Position numbers and translations under genes: made by a program. This document shows positions 53,091 through 61,642 of a DNA stretch of 64,000 nt, piece by piece. The first letter of the stretch is position 1; every line of letters starts with the position of its first letter. Source of the stretch: Nocardioides sp. S5 (lineage in GTDB: Bacteria; Actinomycetota; Actinomycetes; Propionibacteriales; Nocardioidaceae); NCBI RefSeq assembly GCF_017310035.1, contig NZ_CP022296.1, forward strand, positions 434,001 to 498,000, in the 5' to 3' direction. The notes under the pieces are model-generated. The model had not been told where the DNA came from and searched no databases. It worked only from the letters and a program-made list of their open reading frames with translations.

Positions 53091-53103
53091 GGGTCCGTCC
53101 CGC

Positions 53104-53120
53104 GTTCTCGACCGCGGAAC
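53104..53120. promoter_or_regulatory. GTTC-N9-GAAC operator, site D
   Basis: GTTCTCGACCGCGGAAC; arms extend to GCGTTC/GAACGC. It lies 40-56 nt upstream of the hydrolase GTG at 53160. Confidence 0.65.
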
Positions 53121-53147
53121 GCGCCGCAGCGGCAACTACCCGGGCTC

Positions 53148-53153
53148 TAGCGT
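53148..53153 (+). promoter_or_regulatory. -10 box, leaderless start of ring-fission hydrolase
   Basis: TAGCGT with 6 nt to the GTG at 53160, downstream of site D. Confidence 0.45.
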
Positions 53154-53159
53154 CGCCCC

Positions 53160-53978
53160 GTGAGCGATCCCTCGACACTGCCGATCGGTTCCCTCGACAC
53201 CCATGTGGTGGATCGGGGGACCGGGGCACCCGTGCTGCTGCTCCACGGCTCCGGCCCCGGGGTGAGCGCCGAGGCCAACTGGCGCCTGACCATGCCCGCG
53301 CTCATCGAGGCCGGGCACCGGGTCGTGGCGCCGGACCTGATCGGTTTCGGCCGGACGGTGCCGCCGCCCGACCACGTCTACGACCTGCGCTCCTGGACCG
53401 ACCACGTGGTCGCCTTGATGGACACGACAGGCCTCGAACGGACCGCGGTGGTCGGCAACTCCTTCGGGGGAGCCCTGGCCCTGAGGTTGGCGATCGAGCA
53501 CCCGGACCGGATCGACCGTCTGGTGCTGATGGGAGCTGTGGGTGTGCGCTTCCCCCTCACTCCGGGGCTCGACACGGTCTGGGGCTACCGGGCCGGGGTC
53601 GTGGAGATGCGCCGGGTGCTCGAGGCCTTCGTGCACGACCACGCCATGATCACCGACGACCTCGCGCGGATGCGCCTTGCGGCCTCGATCGAGGACGGTG
53701 CCGATCTACGTTTCGCAGCGATGTTCCCGGAGCCGCGTCAGCGCTGGATCGACGCCATGGCGAGCGACGACGACGAATTGCGCGCGATCACGGCTCCTAC
53801 ACTGATCGTCCACGGTCGTGAGGACCAGGTCATCCCCACCTCGACGTCGCAGACGCTGTTCGACCTGATCCCCGATGCGCAGCTCCACCTGTTCGGCCGC
53901 TGCGGGCACTGGACGCAGATCGAGAAGGCAGCGGAGTTCAACGCACTTCTCACGTCCTTCCTCGGGCCTCCGGTCTAG
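53160..53978 (+). CDS. Meta-cleavage product alpha/beta hydrolase
   Basis: 272-aa alpha/beta hydrolase of the DmpD/TodF/BphD group. LLLHGSGPGVSAEANWR gives the oxyanion region, nucleophile S101 is in VVGNSFGGALAL, the acid is in IVHGREDQVIP and the base in FGRCGHWTQIEK. It hydrolyses ring-fission ketones from 3-substituted catechols to 2-hydroxypentadienoate and a carboxylate. Its presence next to the dehydrogenase branch allows both aldehyde and ketone fission products to be used. GTG start. Confidence 0.85.
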   Translation: MSDPSTLPIGSLDTHVVDRGTGAPVLLLHGSGPGVSAEANWRLTMPALIEAGHRVVAPDLIGFGRTVPPPDHVYDLRSWTDHVVALMDTTGLERTAVVGNSFGGALALRLAIEHPDRIDRLVLMGAVGVRFPLTPGLDTVWGYRAGVVEMRRVLEAFVHDHAMITDDLARMRLAASIEDGADLRFAAMFPEPRQRWIDAMASDDDELRAITAPTLIVHGREDQVIPTSTSQTLFDLIPDAQLHLFGRCGHWTQIEKAAEFNALLTSFLGPPV

Positions 53979-53981
53979 CCT
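53976..53981 (+). promoter_or_regulatory. Possible -10 box before IclR 3
   Basis: TAGCCT overlaps the hydrolase stop and has 6 nt to the IclR 3 ATG. This would allow separate leaderless expression. Confidence 0.35.
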
Positions 53982-53987
53982 GACCTC

Positions 53988-54785
53988 ATGGCCGGTGCCG
54001 ACGAAGACCTGTGGGTCGTCAGCACTCCGCGCCTCACGACGGAGGAACCGGGAACCGCCCTGAGGTCCGTTGGCATCGCGCTGGACGTGCTGGAGTGCTT
54101 CTCGACCGACGCCGAGCTGGGTGTCACCGACATCGCCCGGCGACTGGGGGTCGCGAAGAGCACGGTCCACCGGATGCTGACCGTCCTTGGTCGTCGCGGC
54201 TACATCGAGCAGGTGGCTGCGACCGGCAAGTACCGCCTCGGCATCCACGTCTACGAGCTCGGGCAGCTCGCCCAGGCCCGCCACGCGCTCCGGCACGCGG
54301 CGCTGCCGGTCATGCGGTACCTCTCCGACACCACCGGCCTCACCGTCAACCTGGCAATCCCCGACGGAGCCGACATGGTCTTCGTGGAACGGTTGGAGAA
54401 GCCGGGTCTCGAAGAGCATCTCGAGCACATCGGACGACGGCTACCGGCTCACGTCACGAGCTCGGGGAAGGTCGTCGCGGCCTTCAACAGCGACTTCGAC
54501 AGGGCTCGACGGGAGGCAGGGTTCCCGCCGAGGGTGAGTCGAACCGTCCGGTCCGAGGCTGACTGGGACCGCGAGCTGGAGCTGGCTCGACGGTCTGGCT
54601 TCGCCACCTCTGAGAGTGAGTCCTTCAACGACGTCTCGACCGTCGCAGTGCCCATCCGCAACATGCGAGGACTGGCGGTGGCCTCGTTGTCGCTCATGGG
54701 TCCGACGGGCCGGATCCGCGTCGAGATCCCGCGCCTGGCTCAGCTGCTCCGCACCGAGAGCCGCCGAATCGGGAGGCAGCTTTAG
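53988..54785 (+). CDS. IclR-family regulator 3
   Basis: 265-aa IclR regulator. Helix-turn-helix LGVTDIARRLGVAKSTVHRMLTVLGRRG, then the effector domain with MVFVERLEKPGLEE, LPAHVTSSGKVVAAF and a C-terminal SLSLMGPTGRI. It follows the hydrolase gene by 9 bp and is the last intact gene of the island. With regulators 1 and 2 the island has three diverged IclR paralogues; which one binds sites A-D cannot be read from sequence. Confidence 0.85.
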   Translation: MAGADEDLWVVSTPRLTTEEPGTALRSVGIALDVLECFSTDAELGVTDIARRLGVAKSTVHRMLTVLGRRGYIEQVAATGKYRLGIHVYELGQLAQARHALRHAALPVMRYLSDTTGLTVNLAIPDGADMVFVERLEKPGLEEHLEHIGRRLPAHVTSSGKVVAAFNSDFDRARREAGFPPRVSRTVRSEADWDRELELARRSGFATSESESFNDVSTVAVPIRNMRGLAVASLSLMGPTGRIRVEIPRLAQLLRTESRRIGRQL

Positions 54786-54862
54786 CTCGGGCCCGGCAGC
54801 GGCAGGTCGTCAGCCGTCACGCTGCGCTGATGCGGAAACGGCTCGGCACGCCCGAGGATCCG

Positions 54863-55339
54863 CTACGGTAGTGCTGACGCCCCCGGGGACCCGAGACCCT
54901 GGGGGCGTCTCCTATTTCGTCCCGCACGCGTCACCATGACCATCCGGAACACGAAGAAGCGCACGAGGCCCGTGCCGAGGTTGGCCGCGACCAGCACCGC
55001 CACTTCCTGTGTGCGCGACGGCGCGTCGACCAAGGCTCCCAGCAACCACAGCGATCCCGCGGTCACGGCGAGGCTGAAGCCCAGGAGCGCCAGGCCCAGT
55101 GCCTGGTGAGTCGCGGTCCGCTCCGTGCCCCGGACGCCGAAGGTGATCCGGCGGTGCCCGAAGGTTCCGGCAATGGTCGACAGCACCAGGGCGATGGCGT
55201 TCGCCGGCTGTGCGCTCAGCTCCGCGCGCAGCAGGACGTAGAGCCCTCCGTAGAGCACGTTGAACGCACCGCCCACGCACGCGAAGACGACCAGCTGGAC
55301 GAGCGTCGCCTTCCACCGCGCAGCATCGACCCGGCCCAT
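54863..55339 (-). CDS. GtrA-like membrane protein, tail read from the island repeat
   Basis: 158-aa protein with four membrane helices (LVQLVVFACVGGAFNVLYGG, ANAIALVLSTIAGTFGHR, ALGLALLGFSLAVTAGSLWL, EVAVLVAANLGTGLVRFF), the GtrA pattern of flippase-like proteins used in glycan or polyprenyl-sugar transfer. The last residues (about RRRPQGLGSPGASALP) come from the right 37-bp repeat and the island end, so the original C-terminus differed if the island was inserted. It diverges from lutA. The functional part ends before the repeat, so the change may be harmless. Confidence 0.8.
   Translation of the reverse strand: MGRVDAARWKATLVQLVVFACVGGAFNVLYGGLYVLLRAELSAQPANAIALVLSTIAGTFGHRRITFGVRGTERTATHQALGLALLGFSLAVTAGSLWLLGALVDAPSRTQEVAVLVAANLGTGLVRFFVFRMVMVTRAGRNRRRPQGLGSPGASALP
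54874..54910 (+). repeat. Right copy of the 37-bp direct repeat
   Basis: Identical to 34911-34947. It overlaps the 3' end of the GtrA-like gene on the other strand. Confidence 0.85.
54876..54909. terminator. Terminator hairpin in the right repeat
   Basis: Same 9-bp stem GACGCCCCC/GGGGGCGTC as after tRNA-Thr. It could end IclR 3 transcription from the island side. Confidence 0.6.
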
Positions 55340-55383
55340 GGCGCGAGGCTACTCGGCACACGTCCGTGGCAGGATGCCGAGGC

Positions 55384-56124
55384 GTGAGGGTCGCCCTCCA
55401 GATCACCTGCGTCAACGACGCCATGTTCCCCGACACGGGGAAGGCCGTCGTGAGGTTGCTGCGCCGTCTCGGCGTCGAGGTCGACTTCCCGCGGGCGCAG
55501 ACGTGCTGCGGGCAGCCCATGGTCAACACCGGATACCTCGACGAGGCCGTGCCGGTCGTACGCCGCTTCGTGGACGCGTTCGCCGGCTACGACGCGATCG
55601 TCACGCCGTCGGGGTCGTGCGCGGGCTCGGCGCGCCACCAGCACTCGATCGTGGCCGAGCGCGCGGGCGACCCGGCGCTGGCCGCCGCGGTCGCGGAGAC
55701 GGGACCGCGGACCTACGAGCTGTCCGAGTTCCTCGTCGACGTGCTCGGGGTGACCGACGTGGGGGCCTACTTCCCGCACCGGACGACCTACCACCCGACG
55801 TGCCACAGCCTGCGGATGCTCGGGGTCGGCGATCGACCGACCCGGCTGCTCGAGGCGGTCCGCGGGATCGAGCTGGTCGACCTGCCGCACGCGAGCGAGT
55901 GCTGCGGCTTCGGGGGCACCTTCGCGCTGAAGAACGCCGACACCTCGATCGCGATGGGCGCCGACAAGGCGCGCCACGTGCGCGACACCGGCGCCGAGGT
56001 GCTGGTCGCCGGCGACAACTCCTGCCTGATGCACGTCGGCGGGATGCTGTCGCGCCAGCGTGCGGGCGTACGCGTCATGCACCTGGCCGAGGTGCTGGCC
56101 TCCACCGAGGAGGACGAGGGATGA
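55384..56124 (+). CDS. lutA: Lactate utilization protein A, Fe-S subunit
   Basis: 246-aa (Fe-S)-oxidoreductase with two cysteine-rich CCG domains: PRAQTCCGQPMVNTGY and HASECCGFGGTFALKN, with TPSGSCAGSARHQH and TYHPTCHSLRML supplying further ligands. It is part of the LutABC L-lactate dehydrogenase complex at the membrane. GTG 55384 (VRVALQITCVND) is the usual start. The lutB ATG overlaps its stop by 4 bp. Confidence 0.93.
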   Translation: MRVALQITCVNDAMFPDTGKAVVRLLRRLGVEVDFPRAQTCCGQPMVNTGYLDEAVPVVRRFVDAFAGYDAIVTPSGSCAGSARHQHSIVAERAGDPALAAAVAETGPRTYELSEFLVDVLGVTDVGAYFPHRTTYHPTCHSLRMLGVGDRPTRLLEAVRGIELVDLPHASECCGFGGTFALKNADTSIAMGADKARHVRDTGAEVLVAGDNSCLMHVGGMLSRQRAGVRVMHLAEVLASTEEDEG

Positions 56125-57611
56125 CAGGCACGTTCGTCGGGATGCCGGCCTTCCCGACCGCCGCGCGCCAGGCGCTCGGCGACACCCAGCTGCGCCGCAA
56201 CCTGGCCCACGCCACCCACGTGATCCGCGACAAGCGCGCGAAGGTCGTGGCCGAGGTCGAGGACTGGGAGGAGCTGCGGCTCGCCGGGGCCGGGGTGAAG
56301 GAGGCCGCGCTGCGCGACCTCGCCACCCACCTCGAGACCCTCGAGGCGTCGCTGGTCCGCGCCGGCGCGACGGTCCACTGGGCCCGCGATGCCGAGGAGG
56401 CCTGCGCGATCGTCGCGGAGGTGACGAAGGCCCACGGCGTCGACGAGGTCGTGAAGGTGAAGTCGATGGCCACCGCCGAGATCGGCCTCAACGAGGCGCT
56501 CGAGGCCGAGGGAATCGCGGCGTGGGAGACCGACCTGGCCGAGCTCATCGTGCAGCTCGGCGACGACCTGCCCTCGCACATCCTGGTGCCGGCGATCCAC
56601 CGCAACCGCGCCGAGATCCGCGAGATCTTCCTGCGCCGGATGGGGGACGTCGGCCGTCCCGCCCCGGCGGACCTGACCGACGAGCCGGCAGTGCTGGCCG
56701 CCGCGGCCCGAGCGCACCTGCGCGAGAAGTTCCTCCGCGCCAGGGTCGCCGTGTCCGGCGCGAACTTCGCGGTCGCCGACACCGGCACCCTCGTGGTGGT
56801 CGAGTCCGAGGGAAACGGCCGGATGTGCCTGACGCTGCCGGAGGTGCTGATCAGCGTCGTGGGCATCGAGAAGGTCGTCGCGACCTGGGCCGACCTCGAC
56901 CCGCTGCTGCGGCTGCTGCCGCGGTCGTCCACCGGTGAGCGGATGAACCCCTACACCTCCACCTGGTCCGGCGTGACCCCCGGCGACGGCCCGCAGGAGG
57001 TCCACGTCGTGCTGCTCGACAACGGCCGCACCCGCGCGCTGGCCGACGACGTCGGACGCCAGGCGCTGCGCTGCATCCGCTGCTCGGCGTGCCTCAACGT
57101 CTGCCCGGTCTACGAGCGCGTCGGCGGGCACGCCTACGGCTCGGTCTACCCCGGCCCGATCGGCGCGATCCTCAACCCGCTGCTCCACGGCGTCTCCGAC
57201 GAGCAGACCGCGTCCCTGCCGTACGCCTCGTCGCTGTGCGGCGCGTGCTTCGAGGTCTGCCCGGTGCGCATCGACATACCGTCGGTGCTGGTCGACCAGC
57301 GCGCCGCGGTCGTCGACTACCACCGGGCGGACCGCGTCCCCAAGGCCGAGGCGGTCGCGATGAAGGCCGCCTCCTGGGCGTTCTCCGACTCGAGGCGCCT
57401 ACGCACGGCCGAGCGGGCCTCCGGCCTGGCCGGTCGCGTCCTCGGCCGGTTCTCCCGTACGACCCTTCCCGGAGGCCGCGCGGCAGCCGGTCGGCTGCCC
57501 GGGCCCGCCGCCGGCTGGACCGGTGCCCGGGACCTGCCCGCGCCTCCGGAGGAGTCGTTCCGCGACTGGTGGGACCGCACGGACGGCGGACGCGACGGGG
57601 GAGCCCGATGA
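56121..57611 (+). CDS. lutB: Lactate utilization protein B, Fe-S subunit
   Basis: 496-aa protein with an LUD-type domain (VVKVKSMATAEIGLNEAL, ADTGTLVVVESEGNGRMC) and two [4Fe-4S] motifs near the C-terminus: CIRCSACLNVCPVY and CGACFEVCPV. It transfers electrons within the Lut complex. It overlaps lutA and lutC by 4 bp each. The last 80 residues are alanine/glycine/arginine-rich, typical of actinobacterial versions. Confidence 0.93.
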   Translation: MTGTFVGMPAFPTAARQALGDTQLRRNLAHATHVIRDKRAKVVAEVEDWEELRLAGAGVKEAALRDLATHLETLEASLVRAGATVHWARDAEEACAIVAEVTKAHGVDEVVKVKSMATAEIGLNEALEAEGIAAWETDLAELIVQLGDDLPSHILVPAIHRNRAEIREIFLRRMGDVGRPAPADLTDEPAVLAAAARAHLREKFLRARVAVSGANFAVADTGTLVVVESEGNGRMCLTLPEVLISVVGIEKVVATWADLDPLLRLLPRSSTGERMNPYTSTWSGVTPGDGPQEVHVVLLDNGRTRALADDVGRQALRCIRCSACLNVCPVYERVGGHAYGSVYPGPIGAILNPLLHGVSDEQTASLPYASSLCGACFEVCPVRIDIPSVLVDQRAAVVDYHRADRVPKAEAVAMKAASWAFSDSRRLRTAERASGLAGRVLGRFSRTTLPGGRAAAGRLPGPAAGWTGARDLPAPPEESFRDWWDRTDGGRDGGAR

Positions 57612-58192
57612 GCGCCCGCGACGACATCCTGCGCGATGTACGTCAGGCGCTGGCCGGCGTCAGCCCGGCGGTCGACGTCCCACCCGCGCCGCGCGCGCCC
57701 GACCGCGGCGGCCTCGTCGCCCTCTTCCTCGAGCGCGTCGAGGACTACCGCGCCGTGGTCACCCGCTGCGCCGCCGACGAGGTGGAACAGGTGGTCCGAC
57801 ACGTGCTCGGACCTGCGCGTGCCGTCGTGCCGCCGGCCCTCGGCCTCGACCTCCCCGGCGCGATCGTCGACGACGGCTTCACCGCCACCGAGCTCGACGC
57901 GTACGACGCCGTGGTGACCCGCGCAGCCGTCGGCATCGCCGAGACCGGCACGGTCGTGCTCGACCACCGGCCCGACCAGGGCCGGCGCGCGATCACCCTC
58001 GTCCCCGACCTGCACGTCTGCGTCGTCGACGCCGGCCAGGTCGTCGCCGACGTGCCCGACGCGATCGCCCTCCTCGACCCGGCCCGACCCCTCACCTGGA
58101 TCAGCGGCCCGTCCGCCACCAGCGACATCGAGCTCGACCGCGTCGAGGGAGTCCACGGCCCGCGGACGCTCCACGTCGTCCTCGTGGGGTGA
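57608..58192 (+). CDS. lutC: Lactate utilization protein C
   Basis: 194-aa LUD-domain protein: AVVTRAAVGIAETGTVVLDH and TWISGPSATSDIELDRVEGVHGP are the family signatures. It completes the LutABC complex; it has no cysteines for Fe-S binding. Length is usual (about 190-240). Confidence 0.92.
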   Translation: MSARDDILRDVRQALAGVSPAVDVPPAPRAPDRGGLVALFLERVEDYRAVVTRCAADEVEQVVRHVLGPARAVVPPALGLDLPGAIVDDGFTATELDAYDAVVTRAAVGIAETGTVVLDHRPDQGRRAITLVPDLHVCVVDAGQVVADVPDAIALLDPARPLTWISGPSATSDIELDRVEGVHGPRTLHVVLVG

Positions 58193-58233
58193 GGTGTGCC
58201 ACGACCGCTGGCGCTGAGGTACACCTGGGCTCG

Positions 58234-58239
58234 TACGGT
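58234..58239 (+). promoter_or_regulatory. -10 box, leaderless start of flavin reductase
   Basis: TACGGT with 6 nt to the ATG at 58246. Confidence 0.45.
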
Positions 58240-58245
58240 CGTGTC

Positions 58246-58770
58246 ATGCACCGTCCCGTCATCGCCCCAGCACAGGCCGAGCTCTTCAAGCACGCCTTCC
58301 GACGGCACGCCGCGGGCGTGTGCGTGGTGGTCGTGCACGACGACGCCGGCCCGGTCGGCGCGACGATGACCAGCGTGGCGTCGGTGAGCGCGGACCCCGC
58401 CATCGTCTCGTTCTCCGCCGCGAGCTCCAGCCGTCTCGCGCTCGCGCTCGCTGACGGTGTGCAGGTGAGCGTGTACGTCCTCAGCGCGGCGCAGCGCCCG
58501 GTGGCCATGGCCCTGGCGAAGCCGGGGCCGGGGGCGTTCGCCGCGGACCTGGGCTGGGTCGCGGGACCTGACGGGCGGCTGACGCTGAGCGGGGCGGCGA
58601 GCCAGCTGCACGGCCGGGCGGTGACCCTGGTGCCGGCCGGTGCGTCCGTGCTGGCCCTGATGGAGGTCGACGAGGTGGTGGTCGGGGACCCGGACGTGCG
58701 CCCGCTGGTCCACCACGACCGCGACTACTGGCAGCTCGCCCGACCCGCGACGGCGTCCCGACCCCGGTAG
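58246..58770 (+). CDS. Flavin-reductase-like FMN-binding protein
   Basis: 174-aa member of the flavin reductase (HpaC/split barrel) family: FRRHAAGVCVVVVHDDAG, VGATMTSVASVSADPAIVSFS and LSGAASQLHGRAVTLVPAG. Such proteins use NAD(P)H to reduce free FMN/FAD for partner monooxygenases; none is adjacent. It is transcribed separately from lutC, since it has its own box. The substrate-binding region near the C-terminus has HHDRDYWQL, a usual ending. Confidence 0.85.
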   Translation: MHRPVIAPAQAELFKHAFRRHAAGVCVVVVHDDAGPVGATMTSVASVSADPAIVSFSAASSSRLALALADGVQVSVYVLSAAQRPVAMALAKPGPGAFAADLGWVAGPDGRLTLSGAASQLHGRAVTLVPAGASVLALMEVDEVVVGDPDVRPLVHHDRDYWQLARPATASRPR

Positions 58771-58867
58771 CCGATCGCGGGGGCCCGAAGGTCCCCACAC
58801 CTCGGTCCTATCGGCACTGGCCACCAGCGCCCGGACGCGTTGTGCTGGAAGGCCAGGAGGTGACGTC

Positions 58868-59065
58868 ATGAACGACATGTCGAAGGTGGAGGCCCTGCGG
58901 GCCGCGAGCGAGGCCAAGGACCGGGCCGGGACGTCCCGGGGCGCGTCGGCGTCGGCGATCGAGGCCGCGATGCAGCGCTACCTCGGCGCGGAGCAGTACC
59001 ACCAGCTCGCCGCAGACGCCCCGGCCGCGGACGAGGACCGGGGCCCGGCCGATCGCGGCGAGTGA
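58868..59065 (+). CDS. Small acidic hypothetical protein
   Basis: 65-aa protein MNDMSKVEALRAASEAKDRAG..., helical and disordered, with no membrane segment and an acidic C-terminus. An AGGAGGTGA ribosome site is placed 5 nt before the ATG, the best in the window, which supports real translation. No homologue is recognised. Confidence 0.55.
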   Translation: MNDMSKVEALRAASEAKDRAGTSRGASASAIEAAMQRYLGAEQYHQLAADAPAADEDRGPADRGE

Positions 59066-59076
59066 GCCGGTCGGGG

Positions 59077-60693
59077 CTACCCCGCGACGGCGTCCCGCCG
59101 CCGGTAGCCCCACAGCCCGGCCGCGACGAGCACCGCGGCCAGCAGCAGCAGCCCGGCGTACGGCACGACCTCGAAGTCGTCGACCGGCACCGCGGCCAGG
59201 TGCCAGAACGGTGAGATCGCCTGGATGGCGTCCGGCAGCCCGAGGAGCTGGCCGAGGACGACCTGCAACGCGACGAGCGCGACCGCTGCCCACGCCAGGC
59301 CGGTCCCGCGGGGGAGCAGGCCGTAGAGCGCAGCGGCGAGCGCGCCGACGACCAGGGTGCCGGGGAGGTAGGCCAGCTGCCCGCCGAGCTGGGGGAGGAG
59401 CTGGTCCCACTCGCCGCTGGCGACGGCGTAGCCGACAGCGAGCCCGAGCCCCATCAGGACGGTCAGCAGGGCGGTCGCGACGAGCGCGAGCGCGGTGGTC
59501 GCCGCCATCCAGGACGTCCTGCTGACCGGCGTGGCGAGGACCGCCTCCGTACGGTCGGCCTCCTCCTCGGCGCGCAGGCGCAGGACGGAGGCGACGACGA
59601 AGCCGCAGGAGATCACCGCCATGAACAGGAACATGTAGGCCAGGAAGGCGTCCATGATCGCGTCCTGGGCCGCCCGCCCGCCGGCCCCGACGACGTCGGC
59701 CATCTCCGGGTTCGACTCGAGGAGGTCGGGGACGCTCGGGATGACCGACCCGTAGAGCACGCCCAGCAGGAAGAGCCCGACGGCCCAGCCGGCCAGCAGG
59801 CCGCGCTGGAGGCGGGCCGCGATGCCGAACGGGGTGCCGAGCATCCGTCCGGCGCGCGCCGACCCCGGTCGCGGCTGCAGGAGCCCACCGCCGAAGTCGC
59901 GGCGCGCCATCATCCGGCCGGCCAGGGCCAGGAGGAGCGCTGTCGCCCCGAGCAGGAGCGCGGCGGGCCACCACCGCTCGTCCCCGAAGGCGTCCATCCC
60001 CTGCGCCCAGCCGAACGGGGAGAGCCAGACGAGGGCGTTGTCCTCCATCGCCCCGAGGCCGCGCACGAGGTAGCCGACGGCGACCGACGCGACCCCCAGC
60101 CCGAGCGCGCCGCGGGCGGAGGTGGAGAGCTGGACGGCCACCAGTGTGATGGCGGTGTACGTCAGGCCGAGCAGCCCGAGCCCGGTGCCGTAGGTGAGGC
60201 TGCCGACCACGTCGAGCCCGACCGCCAGCATCGAGATCGACGTGATGGCGCTGATCAGCAGCACGGCCATGACGCCGTGGACGAGACCGGCGAGGGTGGC
60301 GGCGTGACGGCCGAGCACGGTGGAGCGCAGCAGCTCGGCCCGGCCGGACTCCTCCTCCGCGCGGGTGTGGCGCACCACGAGGAAGACGACCATGAGGCAG
60401 ACCCCGAGCTGGGCGACCTGCGAGGTCTCGTTGGCGACGATGCCGCCGAGGGTGTCCAGTGCGACCTGGCGGCCCGACATCAGGTAGCCCACCGGGGCGG
60501 CGCCGACGATCCGGGCGTACCCCGCGATCTTCTCCGGGGTGTCGTAGAGCGGGGGCACCGCCGCTGCGGTCGCGACGATCGTGCCGCCGAGGCCGACCAC
60601 CCACAGCGGCAGCCGCACCCGGTCGCGGCGCAGGACCAGCCGCAGGAGGTGGCCGACGCCGGTGACGGACGTGCTGGACGGGTGGGTGCTCAT
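59077..60693 (-). CDS. ABC-2-type exporter permease
   Basis: 538-aa permease with about 12 hydrophobic helices in two similar halves; each half has an E-rich cytoplasmic loop ([22 protein letters not shown] and [21 protein letters not shown]). This duplicated layout is that of two-fold ABC-2 exporter permeases such as Streptomyces TipA-type/antibiotic exporters. It is coupled to the upstream ATPase (ATGA overlap). Cargo unknown; probably exports a hydrophobic or antimicrobial compound. Confidence 0.85.
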   Translation of the reverse strand: MSTHPSSTSVTGVGHLLRLVLRRDRVRLPLWVVGLGGTIVATAAAVPPLYDTPEKIAGYARIVGAAPVGYLMSGRQVALDTLGGIVANETSQVAQLGVCLMVVFLVVRHTRAEEESGRAELLRSTVLGRHAATLAGLVHGVMAVLLISAITSISMLAVGLDVVGSLTYGTGLGLLGLTYTAITLVAVQLSTSARGALGLGVASVAVGYLVRGLGAMEDNALVWLSPFGWAQGMDAFGDERWWPAALLLGATALLLALAGRMMARRDFGGGLLQPRPGSARAGRMLGTPFGIAARLQRGLLAGWAVGLFLLGVLYGSVIPSVPDLLESNPEMADVVGAGGRAAQDAIMDAFLAYMFLFMAVISCGFVVASVLRLRAEEEADRTEAVLATPVSRTSWMAATTALALVATALLTVLMGLGLAVGYAVASGEWDQLLPQLGGQLAYLPGTLVVGALAAALYGLLPRGTGLAWAAVALVALQVVLGQLLGLPDAIQAISPFWHLAAVPVDDFEVVPYAGLLLLAAVLVAAGLWGYRRRDAVAG

Positions 60694-61580
60694 GCGTCCA
60701 CCTCGTCGCCGTACTGGCGCAGGAAGAGCTCCTCCAGCGTGGGCGGGTGCGCGGCGAGGGAGCGTACGCCGAGCCCGGCGAGCGCGGTCACGGCCGCATC
60801 GAGGTGGTCGGAGTCGACGTCGAAGGTGACGCGGTTGCCGTGGAGCACGGGCTGGTGGACGCCCGGCACCGTCGCGATCGCGGTCGCCGGCCGGTCGGTC
60901 TCGGCGATGACGGTCGTGCGGGTCAGGTGGCGCAGCTCGGCCAGCGTCCCGGACTGCACGACCCGACCCGCACGGATGATGCTGATGCGGTCGGCGAGGG
61001 CCTCGGCCTCGGCCAGGATGTGGGAGCTCAGCAGGACCGTCGCGCCCTCGTCCTTGAGCTCGAGGACCGCCTTCTGGAACTCGGCCTCCATCAGCGGGTC
61101 GAGCCCGGACGTGGGCTCGTCGAGCAGGTAGAGGTCGGCGCGGCTGGCCAGCGCGGCGACCAGGGCGACCTTCTGGCGGTTGCCCTTGGAGTAGGTGCGC
61201 GCCTTCTTCGTCGGGTCGAGGTCGAAGCGCTCGATCATCTCGGTGCGCCGCGCCTCGTCGAGCCCGCCGCGCATGCGGGCGAGCACGTCGATCACCTCGC
61301 CGCCGGTCAGGTTGGGCCAGAGCGAGACCTCGCCGGGCACGTACGCGAGCCGGCGGTGGAGCGACGAGGCGTCCTGCCACGGGTCGCCGCCGAGCAGGGT
61401 CGCCCTGCCCGAGTCGGCTCGCAGCAGTCCGAGCAGGACCCGGATGGTGGTGGACTTGCCGGCGCCGTTGGGGCCGAGGAAGCCGTGCACCTCGCCCTGC
61501 TCGACGGTCAGGTCGAGGTGGTCGAGCGCGTGGGTGGTGCCGAAGGTCTTGACGACGTCGTGGAGCTCGATGACTGCCAT
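60690..61580 (-). CDS. ABC exporter ATPase
   Basis: 296-aa ATPase of the DrrA/CcmA type. Walker [20 protein letters not shown], signature [16 protein letters not shown] (SKGN in place of LSGGQ, common in this group), Walker [14 protein letters not shown], and H-loop [11 protein letters not shown]. The C-terminal 80 residues form a regulatory part. It makes a two-gene exporter with the permease. A CATACT box 7 nt upstream of the ATG may be its promoter. Confidence 0.9.
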   Translation of the reverse strand: MAVIELHDVVKTFGTTHALDHLDLTVEQGEVHGFLGPNGAGKSTTIRVLLGLLRADSGRATLLGGDPWQDASSLHRRLAYVPGEVSLWPNLTGGEVIDVLARMRGGLDEARRTEMIERFDLDPTKKARTYSKGNRQKVALVAALASRADLYLLDEPTSGLDPLMEAEFQKAVLELKDEGATVLLSSHILAEAEALADRISIIRAGRVVQSGTLAELRHLTRTTVIAETDRPATAIATVPGVHQPVLHGNRVTFDVDSDHLDAAVTALAGLGVRSLAAHPPTLEELFLRQYGDEVDA

Positions 61581-61642
61581 GACCCTGAGTATGGGCCGCA
61601 GGCTGCCCGCCGGCCCAGGCTGCCCCACGGGCGACTGCGGGC

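Larger units (their letters stand above)
34911..54910. mobile_element. 20-kb aromatic-catabolic island between 37-bp direct repeats
   Basis: The segment starts next to tRNA-Thr, ends at a second perfect copy of the tRNA's terminator repeat, begins with a 5'-truncated hydratase gene, and consists wholly of aromatic-degradation and regulatory genes. Outside it are housekeeping and general genes. No integrase, transposase or conjugation gene is present, so the element is either immobile now or was inserted by recombination between terminator repeats. Island status is an inference; the repeats are seen directly. Confidence 0.55.

Noticed and set aside
34911..54910. Integrative element with active integrase
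   Set aside because: No integrase, recombinase, transposase or transfer gene is found between the repeats.
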